A stretch of DNA of 13,498 nucleotides from Bacteroidetes bacterium QS_8_64_10 (lineage in GTDB: Bacteria; Bacteroidota; Rhodothermia; Rhodothermales; Salinibacteraceae), in NCBI GenBank assembly GCA_003022505.1, contig PXTQ01000136.1, positions 1 through 13,498 of the forward strand, read 5' to 3'. This document shows positions 1-5,528 of the stretch, piece by piece (positions within the stretch are counted from its first letter, which is position 1; the number at the start of each line of letters is the position of its first letter). The notes under the pieces are model-generated. The model ran no database searches. It was given only the letters and a program-made list of their open reading frames with translations, and was not told the origin of the DNA. The position numbers and the translations under genes are program-made.

Positions 1-942
1 TGCGACATGAACGACGACAGCCAGCGCATCGAGGTGGAGGAGCTGTACGAAAACATGGGGCTGTACCTGATCCCGTACGGGCGCAACCGTCTGGACGTGA
101 CCGTGCCCAAGTCGCATCACCTCCAGCCCGAATCGACGGGCATCAAGATGATGCTCGACATGTTGCACCGCAGCCGCACGCAGTTTCCGGGCATGGGCAT
201 GGGCTTCTTGAGGCGCATGGTGGACGAGGCGATGACCCACTGCAAGGAGCGCCTGGTGGGCGGTAAGAGCCTGTTCAACTACGACCAGGTGAAGGCGCGC
301 CTCTCTCGCTTGCAGGCGGCCTACACCACCTGCTCGGCCATGTGCACCTACACCAGCGAACACGCCGACCTGGATCAGGACCTGGCGGCCCAGAACGTGG
401 CCGCGAACGCCATCAAAGCGCACGTCACGGACATGATGCACGACGCCTCGCAGAGCTTCCTGCAGCTTACGGGCGCGAAGGGCTACCAGATGAGTCACAT
501 CGCCGGGCGCTCCCTCGTCGACAGCCGCCCGTTCCAGATCTTCGAAGGCTCCAACGACGTGCTCTACCAGCAGATCGCCGACGGCGTGCTCAAGTCGATG
601 CGCCGGATGAAAAAGAAAAACCTGCACGACTACCTGTCATCGTACGAACTCACCGAGCGCGCCGCCGGGTACTTCGAGGATGCGCTCGACTTCGAGGTCG
701 ATCAGCAGATGTCGCAGCGCAAGACCAAAGAGCTGGGCGAGATGCTGAGCCGCCTCATCTCGATGGAGCTGACGCTGGAGCTGGGCGACCGGGGCTTTCG
801 CAGCGACCTCATCGCCGATGCGCTGACGGTGTTGCAGCGCGACGCCGAGCAGCTCTTGAGCGGCTACAAAAGCACCGACACGGCGGAGCCGGCCGAGGAC
901 TACGCCGAGAATAGCTCCTGGCTCGATTTCGTTCGGTGTTAG
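1..942 (+). CDS. Acyl-CoA dehydrogenase, C-terminal part (5' end outside window)
   Basis: The frame is open from base 1, so the gene starts upstream; the ATG at 7 is probably internal. Acyl-CoA dehydrogenases are FAD flavoenzymes that form the alpha-beta double bond in acyl-CoA during fatty-acid beta-oxidation and pass electrons to ETF. The visible part is the all-helical C-terminal domain. Numbering from the ATG at 7, the segment TGAKGYQMSHIAGR (155-168) is followed by PFQIFEGSNDVL (175-186). This matches the family region holding the catalytic glutamate, here E180, so the base is retained. About 130 residues follow that glutamate, far more than the short tail of MCAD-type enzymes, so this is a long-tailed subfamily. 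The TAG stop lies inside a short-period repeat. The gene converges on the membrane-protein gene downstream. Family call is firm; substrate length cannot be told. Confidence 0.87.
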   Translation, partial: CDMNDDSQRIEVEELYENMGLYLIPYGRNRLDVTVPKSHHLQPESTGIKMMLDMLHRSRTQFPGMGMGFLRRMVDEAMTHCKERLVGGKSLFNYDQVKARLSRLQAAYTTCSAMCTYTSEHADLDQDLAAQNVAANAIKAHVTDMMHDASQSFLQLTGAKGYQMSHIAGRSLVDSRPFQIFEGSNDVLYQQIADGVLKSMRRMKKKNLHDYLSSYELTERAAGYFEDALDFEVDQQMSQRKTKELGEMLSRLISMELTLELGDRGFRSDLIADALTVLQRDAEQLLSGYKSTDTAEPAEDYAENSSWLDFVRC

Positions 943-996
943 CGGGTTGGGGCGTTGCGCGCTGAGGCGTTTTTTGTTGTAAACGCACCAACCGGC
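938..996. repeat. Short-period GTT/AAC inverted element after the dehydrogenase
   Basis: GTT triplets start at 938, 946, 954, 969 and 976, and AAC triplets at 982 and 990, so both arms run at about 8 nt. The arms pair: 942-950 with 988-996 (8 of 9), and 967-972 with 981-986 (perfect GCGTTT/AAACGC). The loop is T-rich. The 11-mer CGGTGTTAGCG (934-944) recurs exactly at 4906-4916. The element contains the dehydrogenase stop codon. It could act as a terminator, but the T-run lies in the stem-loop rather than after it. Confidence 0.5.
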
Positions 997-1006
997 GGAT
1001 GCCCGT

Positions 1007-1032
1007 AAGGGCGAATCGCCGATTCGCCCCTT
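1007..1032. terminator. Bidirectional hairpin between convergent genes
   Basis: AAGGGCGAATC (1007-1017) pairs with GATTCGCCCCTT (1021-1032) around a GCC loop, with one bulged base. It sits at the stop codon of the minus-strand membrane protein and about 65 bp past the dehydrogenase stop, where a shared terminator is expected. There is no following T-tract, so it may instead be a dispersed palindromic repeat. Confidence 0.5.
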
Positions 1033-1472
1033 CAAAACGCCGCCGCCAGCTTGTTCCAGAACATAAGCACCAGCATGACGAGCCAGCACAAGTGCCCGAT
1101 GCCCGTGCTCATGGCGATGCGCTTGCGGGCCGATTCCAGCGCGCCGCTGTCTTCACTTCTCGCGCTGCTTTGCAGGCGGTTCCAGGCCGGGCGGATCAAA
1201 AAGAGCTGCAGGCCCACGAGCACCACGATGAGCAGGATGCTGGTGTGGTAGACGGGACTGTACGCCGCGAAGCCGCCGCCTGCAAAAAAGGCGCACAGGC
1301 TGAAGACGAGCGTGAGTACGACGAAGATGTTCATCAGCCGCACCGTTCCCGCCGCGTCGTCCGCGAGCGCCTGCGCCGCCTCGGCCCGGGGCCGCAGGCC
1401 CAGCCCGAACCACGCCGCCGCCGTGATGACGTGCAGGATGACGAAGATCCACTTAACAAGCAGGATGGTCAT
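1032..1472 (-). CDS. Small four-helix integral membrane protein, function unknown
   Basis: The 146-residue protein has four clear hydrophobic helices, at about residues 2-24, 48-68, 75-97 and 125-143. The loop after helix 1 is charged (RPRAEAAQ) and so is the loop after helix 3 (NRLQSSARSED). One histidine lies in or beside each of helices 1, 3 and 4: H14 (ILHVITAAAWFG), H76 (VYHTSILL) and H127 (GIGHLCW). The first helix resembles the LHxxxAxxWFG style seen in CopD/HemJ-like membrane proteins, where histidines bind copper or haem; that link is inference. I chose ATG at 1472 over a TTG at 1502, because the extra ten residues fall in a repeat and the helix starts right after the ATG. It is transcribed divergently from the reductase gene and ends at a shared hairpin. 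Real gene very likely; role unknown. Confidence 0.75.
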   Translation of the reverse strand: MTILLVKWIFVILHVITAAAWFGLGLRPRAEAAQALADDAAGTVRLMNIFVVLTLVFSLCAFFAGGGFAAYSPVYHTSILLIVVLVGLQLFLIRPAWNRLQSSARSEDSGALESARKRIAMSTGIGHLCWLVMLVLMFWNKLAAAF

Positions 1473-1480
1473 GGTGAAGA

Positions 1481-1707
1481 GTTGCAGGTTCCAAGCTGGC
1501 AAGTTGCAAGTTCGTCAAGCCCAGTACCTTCCTCAAGTCGACAGCAAAACTTGCTAAGTTGAGAGACTTGACAGGACTGCTGACATGAAATAAGTAAACG
1601 TCATTTTCCGACGCAAGTTGAAATCAATCGGTCTGATGTCTTTCACCTATTACGCACGGCGCTTCCCCCTGACGAACTTGCAACGTGAGAACCTTCCAAC
1701 TTGAAAC
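1481..1707. repeat. Divergent intergenic region framed by short-period inverted arms
   Basis: The left arm has GTT at 1481, 1488, 1503 and 1510; the right arm has AAC at 1675, 1682, 1690, 1698 and 1705, so both run at 7-8 nt. A perfect 15-bp inverted repeat (1503-1517 with 1670-1684; TGACGAACTTGCAAC on the right) spans 182 bp. Between the arms, a small palindrome AGCAA-AAC-TTGCT (1543-1555) could be an operator. The promoters of both divergent genes should lie here, but I could not place them with confidence. Confidence 0.5.
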
Positions 1708-1712
1708 TAACC

Positions 1713-2810
1713 ATGCCCGCCATTCTCCTGACCGGCTTTCCCGGCTTTCTGGCCTCCCGCCTCGCCGGCCCGTTGCTGGATCGCACTGACGCCGCAACGC
1801 GCCTCGTCTGCCTCGTTCAGGACAAGTACCGCGCGCGAGCCGAGAGGCGCGTCGCCAAGATTGTCCGGCAACGCGAAGACCGCGACGCGGGCCGCATCGA
1901 ACTCATGACGGGCGACATCACGGAGCCGGATCTGGCGCTCGGCGCGCGGCTGCGTCCTCTTCAGCAGGAGATCACCGAGATCTACCACCTCGCCGCCGTC
2001 TACGACCTAACCGTCTCGCGCGAGGTGGGCACCCGCGTCAACGTCGAGGGCACGCGCCACATGCTGCACGTGGCGGAAAGCTGCTCGGAGCTGCGCCGCT
2101 TTCAGTACGTGAGCACCTGCTACGTGAGCGGACGCTACGGCGGCTTGTTCACCGAAGACGACCTCCAGAAAGGTCAGCGCTTCAACAACTACTACGAGGA
2201 GACCAAGTACCGCGCCGAGGTCGCCGTGCAACGTAAAATGGACGAGGGCCTGCCCGCTACCGTCTACCGGCCCGGCATCGTAGTGGGCGACTCCGAGACG
2301 GGCGCGACGCAGAAGTACGACGGTCCCTATCCGCTGATCCAGTGGATGCTGCGCTGGGACGACATCGTGCCGATGCCCGCGCTGGGCGACCCGGCCACGT
2401 ATACGGTCAACGTGGTGCCGTGCGACTTCGTGGTGGATGCCATCGCACACCTGAGCGGCCTCGAGGCGTCCGAGGGGCGCGTGTACCAGCTCTGCGATCC
2501 GCATGCGCCCACCGTCGAAGAATTTCTCGACACGCTCGCCCGCGCCGCCGACCGGCGGTTTCTGTTCGTGCCGGTGGTGCCCGGCCTCGCGCGGCTCTCG
2601 CTGCAGGCGGTGCCCGGCCTCGCGGAGTACACCGGCTTTCTGCCCGACGTGGTGGATTACTTCACGCACCCGACGACCTACAACTGCCGAAACGTGCATG
2701 AGGACTTGAAGGGCACCGGCATCGCCTGTCCGCCGCTCCCCTCCTACGCGCACCGCCTGGTGGACTTTATGCGTGAGCACCCGGATCTTGCGAGCGAGAC
2801 GATGGCGTGA
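1713..2810 (+). CDS. SDR-family NAD(P)-dependent oxidoreductase (thioester-reductase/epimerase-like)
   Basis: The 365-residue protein is a Rossmann-fold short-chain dehydrogenase/reductase of the extended or atypical class. It opens with the nucleotide-binding loop TGFPGFLASR (residues 7-16). The acidic turn GDITEPDL and the segment IYHLAAVYD follow. The catalytic residues are visible: S134 in QYVSTCYVSG, and Y161/K165 in the YxxxK motif YEETK. YRPGIVVGDS (185-194) is typical of epimerases and of the NAD_binding_4 (thioester reductase/fatty acyl reductase-like) group. The TGFPGFLA loop and the R-P-G-I-V-x-G motif favour the latter, but the substrate is unknown. I chose ATG 1713 because the alternative TTG at 1701 lies in the repeat and adds only four residues before the beta-strand. 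It stands alone: divergent upstream neighbour, degenerate region downstream. Confidence 0.85.
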   Translation: MPAILLTGFPGFLASRLAGPLLDRTDAATRLVCLVQDKYRARAERRVAKIVRQREDRDAGRIELMTGDITEPDLALGARLRPLQQEITEIYHLAAVYDLTVSREVGTRVNVEGTRHMLHVAESCSELRRFQYVSTCYVSGRYGGLFTEDDLQKGQRFNNYYEETKYRAEVAVQRKMDEGLPATVYRPGIVVGDSETGATQKYDGPYPLIQWMLRWDDIVPMPALGDPATYTVNVVPCDFVVDAIAHLSGLEASEGRVYQLCDPHAPTVEEFLDTLARAADRRFLFVPVVPGLARLSLQAVPGLAEYTGFLPDVVDYFTHPTTYNCRNVHEDLKGTGIACPPLPSYAHRLVDFMREHPDLASETMA

Positions 2811-2920
2811 TTTGTATTTCGTATTGCGTTACCGAGTCGTGAGGAAGTGCGTAAACATTGAGAGGGGGAAGCGGGACGTAAAAACGTGGCCAAGGTGGAG
2901 AAGATCAGCAAATAGCGAAA

Positions 2921-3000
2921 GGGGAAAAGGCAAAAAAGTCCGCACATTCGCTCTTGCCCTTTACTTGCGTGAGTCGCTTCGCTCGTCTCGCCTTTCCCCC
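2921..3000. repeat. Inverted repeat abutting a headless reading frame
   Basis: GGGGAAAAGGC (2921-2931) pairs with GCCTTTCCCCC (2990-3000) at 10 of 11 positions, leaving a loop of about 58 bp. The stretch before it (2811-2920) is purine-rich noncoding DNA beginning with a period-7 series (GTA 2814, GTA 2821, GTT 2828). Protein-like sequence begins right after the right arm, which suggests an insertion or deletion scar. Confidence 0.4.
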
Positions 3001-3343
3001 AGATTTTAGCAGCGAATACGCCGCCGGCGACGACCTCGCAGATTTATTCGACGTTGCCGTCTTTAATCAAAAGAGAGGATTTCGTCGGCTCGTCCTGCAC
3101 GATTTTCTTGCAAGCGACCCGAACGCCGTCGAACGAATCGTTCTGGTGCTGAAATCTGCGCCGCAGACCCCTTCCGAGTTTCGATTCACGGTCAGGTACT
3201 TTCAGGAAGGAAAAGGGCTGGACTATTACGAGTTCGAGACGGAGCCTGTCGGCTGCGCCCCGAATGAAGCAGCTCTGAAACCATGTGAAGCGCCATGTCC
3301 ATCGACCGACGCGGCCAGATACGCAGCCACCTCATCGCCGTGA
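2954..3343 (+). CDS. Hypothetical protein, probably an N-truncated remnant
   Basis: I do not recognise this family. From about base 3001 the translation looks like real protein: residues 17 onward give FSSEYAAGDDLADLFD, then KRGFRRLVLHDFL, ERIVLVLKSAPQTP, FRFTVRYFQ and LDYYEFETEPV, an alternating strand-like pattern with acidic and aromatic residues. The first 16 residues are encoded by an inverted repeat, the only available starts are TTG (2954) or GTG (2969), and there is no ribosome site. The last 20 or so residues (Cys/Pro/Ala-rich) overlap the next small frame and look non-native. The natural gene has probably lost its 5' end and perhaps its true stop. Its base composition looks less GC-rich than its neighbours. 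It could alternatively be a short intact gene with an unusual start. Confidence 0.35.
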   Translation: MPFTCVSRFARLAFPPDFSSEYAAGDDLADLFDVAVFNQKRGFRRLVLHDFLASDPNAVERIVLVLKSAPQTPSEFRFTVRYFQEGKGLDYYEFETEPVGCAPNEAALKPCEAPCPSTDAARYAATSSP

Positions 3344-3466
3344 TCGCCGTGGTGCTGGGCGTGGCGGCGCTCAAGGCGAGCGCGACGGGAGCCGCCGCCC
3401 GATGTCGTGCGGGCTTACGCGAACGTCTACGGCGCGTGGCCGGACGGATGGCCGCCGTGGGAATAG
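3295..3466 (+). pseudogene. Tiny single-helix membrane/secreted protein with apparent frameshift
   Basis: ATG 3295 starts MSIDRRGQIRSHLIAV, followed by a hydrophobic helix (IAVIAVVLGVAALKASA), which reads as a signal anchor or signal peptide. Past GCCGCCGCCC (3391-3400) the open frame becomes arginine-rich and runs on to 3507, as shadow frames do. Shifting frame at that C-run gives DVVRAYANVYGAWPDGWPPWE and a TAG at 3464-3466, which looks far more natural. The intact product would be about 57 residues. A one-base change in the C-run, a sequencing error or programmed slippage could each explain it. The role is unknown. Confidence 0.3.
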
Positions 3467-3544
3467 TGCCACAGTCAAACTTTCAGGCGACTCGCGCTTA
3501 CACGTGAGCGAAATCGCACTTCGGAGCAATCGCCCGCCTCGCGC

Positions 3545-4129
3545 ATGTCTTCCGCCTATCGCCTCACCCCGCTGCCCGACGTTTTTCATTCCTGCGAAAC
3601 GGATCAGCCGTTTACCCACTGCCTGGACTGCGAACGCTACCTGCTCGGCGGCGAGACGGACTACCTGATCGAGAAGGCGGTGCGCACGTTTCCCGAATAC
3701 GACACGCGCGAAGCCGTCTTTGAGTACGCCATGTGCCTCGACTGCTACGAGACGCTGTGGCAGTCTTTCTCGGAGGCCTCGCGCGAGCACGTGGAAGCGT
3801 ACTTTATGGAGCACGTCAACGTGACCGAACGCACTCATCGCTTCTTGGAAGCAGACGGCGACGAGCTAAGCGCCTGGATCGGGCGCTGCATGGTGAAGGG
3901 GACGCGCCGCGACGCGCTCGAAGAATACCAGCTCGTGGGTCACGCGCGCGGCGATCAACTCGTGCTCTCGCACTTTCCGTATCTGGTGAGCGGTGCGGCC
4001 ATGAGCGAGGTGAGCGCGCTGCTCTCCAACGAGACGCGAGACGAACTGGGCGGCTTTATGGACGAGTTCTTCGGCCTGCCGCCCGAGTTGCGCAAAACGC
4101 CCGGCGATCCCGTGCCGGTGGCGGTGTGA
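3545..4129 (+). CDS. Conserved-looking hypothetical protein with paired CxxC motifs
   Basis: The soluble acidic protein of 194 residues has no signal peptide or membrane helix. Two identical CLDC motifs (C26/C29 in FTHCLDCERYLL and C64/C67 in YAMCLDCYETLW), plus C17 in FHSCET, suggest a structural zinc site of treble-clef or ribbon type, or possibly a redox site. The rest is charged and helical (SEASREHVEAYFME; DELGGFMDEFFGLP), ending in a Pro/Val-rich tail. ATG 3545 is the natural start, since the CxxC region begins soon after it and only a degenerate stretch precedes it. It appears to be monocistronic and converges on pncA. I do not recognise the family; zinc binding is inferred only from cysteine spacing. 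Confidence 0.75.
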   Translation: MSSAYRLTPLPDVFHSCETDQPFTHCLDCERYLLGGETDYLIEKAVRTFPEYDTREAVFEYAMCLDCYETLWQSFSEASREHVEAYFMEHVNVTERTHRFLEADGDELSAWIGRCMVKGTRRDALEEYQLVGHARGDQLVLSHFPYLVSGAAMSEVSALLSNETRDELGGFMDEFFGLPPELRKTPGDPVPVAV

Positions 4130-4200
4130 GGCCAACGTTGTTGGCGTCGGTAGGATGGGGGGAAATGCGAATCAAGAGGGGCGCAGGATGGTCTGTATGA

Positions 4201-4230
4201 GTCAGCGGCGACGGATCCGTCGCCACTGAC
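4201..4230. terminator. Near-perfect 30-bp palindrome between convergent genes
   Basis: GTCAGCGGCGACGG followed by ATCCGTCGCCACTGAC is self-complementary except for one C/A mismatch pair, giving a 14-15 bp stem with almost no loop. It lies between the stops of the CxxC protein (4129) and pncA (4271), as a bidirectional terminator would. Neither side has a T-run (TTCCAAAAA on one side, TCATACAG on the other), so it may act as a stem-only terminator, an mRNA 3'-end stabiliser or a protein-binding palindrome. Confidence 0.6.
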
Positions 4231-4270
4231 TTCCAAAAATCAACAACAAACTTCACCCGTCCACACCCGT

Positions 4271-4903
4271 CTACTCCGTCGCCAGCTCGCCGGAGAGCGC
4301 TTCCGTGCTCGTCCGGCGCACGCCCGCCTCGCTCATTTCGTTCCACGCTTCCTCGACGGTGCCCTCCGGTTGGTCGATGCCGCGCACGGCGTCCTCGATG
4401 ACGCACACGTCGAAGCCCTGCTCCGCGCCGTCCAGCGCCGTCCACTTCACGCAGAAGTCCGTCGCCAGACCCACCACGTAGAGCGTGTCGATGTCGCGCT
4501 CGCGCAAATAGCCCATGAGGCCCGTGGGCGTCTCGTGATCGTTCTCGAAGAAGGCCGAGTACGAGTCGATCTCGCGCCGGAACCCCTTGCGCACGATCAG
4601 TTCGGTGTCCGTCGTGTCCAGATCCGGGTGGAAGGCCGCCCCTTTGCTGCCCTGAATGCAGTGGTCGGGCCAGAGCGTCTGCTCGCCGTAGCTCGTCTGA
4701 ATCGTATCGAACGGCTCGCGGCCCTCGTGTACGGAGGCAAACGAGTGGTGCCCGGACGGGTGCCAGTCTTGCGTCTGCAGGACGTGCTCGAACTGACCGG
4801 CGAGCCGGTTGACGAGCGGCACGATGCGGTCGCCCTCCGGCACGGCCAGCGCCCCGCCGGGGCAGAAGTCGTTTTGCAGATCGACAATCAGCAGTGCTTG
4901 CAT
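4271..4903 (-). CDS. pncA: Nicotinamidase
   Basis: The enzyme hydrolyses nicotinamide to nicotinate and ammonia in the NAD salvage pathway, in the cytoplasm. The 210-residue length is normal. All family signatures are present: the N-terminal strand LLIVDLQNDFCPGG with catalytic D8; the metal-binding segment TQDWHPSGHHSF (D46, H48, H52); LWPDHCIQGS with H81; catalytic lysine K106 in RKGF; and nucleophile C151 in GLATDFCV. The substrate-pocket region SYSAFFEN (114-121) is also typical. The ATG at 4903 is followed directly by the first beta-strand. Upstream on the same strand is the ferredoxin gene, separated by a 147-bp repeat-rich gap, so co-transcription is possible but interrupted by a hairpin. 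The 3' end faces a palindromic terminator. Confidence 0.95.
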   Translation of the reverse strand: MQALLIVDLQNDFCPGGALAVPEGDRIVPLVNRLAGQFEHVLQTQDWHPSGHHSFASVHEGREPFDTIQTSYGEQTLWPDHCIQGSKGAAFHPDLDTTDTELIVRKGFRREIDSYSAFFENDHETPTGLMGYLRERDIDTLYVVGLATDFCVKWTALDGAEQGFDVCVIEDAVRGIDQPEGTVEEAWNEMSEAGVRRTSTEALSGELATE

Positions 4904-4905
4904 GG

Positions 4906-5045
4906 CGGTGTTAGCGCGTTATCGCGTTGTTGTGTTATCGCGTTTCGAGTCGTAGCATTGACGTGTTGGCGCTGTCGAGTCGGCGCGTTATTGTGTTTGA
5001 GCGTTGCGTGCTGGCGCCAAACGCCCAAACGCGGAACGCGCGAAC
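4906..5045. repeat. Octad-period GTT/AAC inverted element between ferredoxin and pncA
   Basis: GTT triplets start at 4910, 4918, 4926, 4934 and 4942, exactly 8 nt apart, then at 4965, 4987, 4995 and 5003. AAC triplets start at 5020, 5028, 5035 and 5043. The arms fold: 4995-5005 pairs with 5020-5030 (10 of 11), then after an internal loop 4983-4989 pairs with 5035-5041 (GCGCGTT/AACGCGC, perfect). The 11-mer at 4906-4916 matches 934-944. It lies between two minus-strand genes, so it may form an mRNA hairpin that ends ferredoxin transcripts, and it must include or overlap any pncA promoter. Confidence 0.55.
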
Positions 5046-5050
5046 GCACA

Positions 5051-5299
5051 TCACGGCACCAGTTGCTCGCCATCCTCGTCCGTTGCGCGCAGGGCGTCCA
5101 CTGGGCACAGGCCGCACGCCTCCATGACGCGCCCGCGATCCATGTCGTCCGGGATGTTGTCCTGAAACGCCGCGAGGTTGCTCGTGTCGATATAGAAGAC
5201 CTCCGGGGCCAGGCTCTCGCAGTTTCCGGAGCCGATGCACAGGTCGCGCTCGATTTCGACGGTGAGGCCGTTAACTTCTTGCTCGTGGGTGTTGCTCAT
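5051..5299 (-). CDS. Small single-cluster ferredoxin ([3Fe-4S] or Ser-liganded [4Fe-4S] type)
   Basis: The 82-residue acidic protein should be a soluble one-electron carrier. Its cluster motif is CIGSGNC (C21, S24, C27), then NLAAFQ, then ACGLCPVDAL with C62 and C65. In ordinary [4Fe-4S] proteins of this type the motif is CxxCxxC...CP. Here serine replaces the second cysteine, as in ferredoxins with a [3Fe-4S] cluster such as many that serve cytochromes P450. C62 is an extra cysteine near the last ligand. The start at ATG 5299 is forced because the longer frame would run into the tRNA. The SLAPEVFYID segment after the motif is typical of this group. The redox partner is not visible here; no P450 or reductase lies in the window. 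Confidence 0.85.
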   Translation of the reverse strand: MSNTHEQEVNGLTVEIERDLCIGSGNCESLAPEVFYIDTSNLAAFQDNIPDDMDRGRVMEACGLCPVDALRATDEDGEQLVP

Positions 5300-5342
5300 C
5301 GCACGTGCATTTGTTCGTTCACATAAAGAAAACGCCGACCTG

Positions 5343-5375
5343 TGGCATGCGAGGGCGGGCGGGGGAAACATGCCA
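5343..5375. other. Hairpin between tRNA-Gly and ferredoxin
   Basis: TGGCATG (5343-5349) pairs with CATGCCA (5369-5375) around a 19-nt loop that is pyrimidine-rich on the transcribed minus strand. It lies 12 bp past the tRNA 3' end and about 43 bp before the ferredoxin start. It could end or help process the tRNA transcript, or form part of the ferredoxin leader. Confidence 0.35.
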
Positions 5376-5387
5376 AGGCCGGCGAAG

Positions 5388-5460
5388 AGCGGAAGACGGG
5401 ATTCGAACCCGCGACCTTCTCCATGGCAAGGAGATGCTCTAGCCGCTGAGCTACTTCCGC
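5388..5460 (-). tRNA. tRNA-Gly (anticodon GCC)
   Basis: The 73-nt cloverleaf is complete. The acceptor stem GCGGAAG/CTTCCGC is perfect. The D stem is GCTC/GAGC, and the anticodon stem TCTCC/GGAGA holds the loop TTGCCAT with anticodon GCC. The variable loop is AGGTC, the T arm is GCGGG-TTCGAAT-CCCGT, and the discriminator is T. The CCA end is not encoded (CTT follows), so it must be added after transcription. Confidence 0.97.
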
Positions 5461-5481
5461 TGGTGGCGCTTCTCGAGGGCG

Positions 5482-5489
5482 CAAAATTA
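5482..5489 (-). promoter_or_regulatory. Bacteroidota-type -7 element for tRNA-Gly
   Basis: On the minus strand the sequence TAATTTTG exactly fits the TAnnTTTG consensus recognised by the Bacteroidota primary sigma factor. It ends 21 nt before the tRNA 5' end, a reasonable leader. No clear TTG -33 box is visible at the expected distance, so the promoter is probable rather than proven. Confidence 0.45.
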
Positions 5490-5528
5490 CCAATGAAAGC
5501 GACTACGGGAAGTTCCGGGGCGTTTTTG

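Noticed and set aside
342..914. Long plus-strand frame inside the acyl-CoA dehydrogenase
   Set aside because: Arg/Ala/Gly-rich translation with no fold features; it is a GC-driven shadow of the real frame.
967..980. T-rich stretch (GCGTTTTTTGTTGT) as the T-tract of an intrinsic terminator for the dehydrogenase
   Set aside because: The T-run is part of the stem and loop of a hairpin and does not follow a GC-rich stem, so the classical layout does not fit.
637..1089. 150-residue minus-strand frame over the dehydrogenase end
   Set aside because: Antisense to conserved family motifs and running through two intergenic hairpins; not a gene.
2007..2780. 257-residue minus-strand frame inside the reductase gene
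   Set aside because: Antisense to the clear SDR motifs; His/Arg/Val-rich shadow.
4906..5045. CRISPR array, because of regularly spaced short repeats
   Set aside because: The repeated unit is only a triplet at 8-nt spacing and there are no spacer-length intervals.
4888..5073. 61-residue minus-strand frame upstream of pncA
   Set aside because: Its translation (RQRQHVNATTRNAIT) is simply the octad repeat read as protein.
4370..5326. 318-residue plus-strand frame across pncA and ferredoxin
   Set aside because: It is antisense to two firmly identified genes and passes through the octad repeat, with no recognisable domain.
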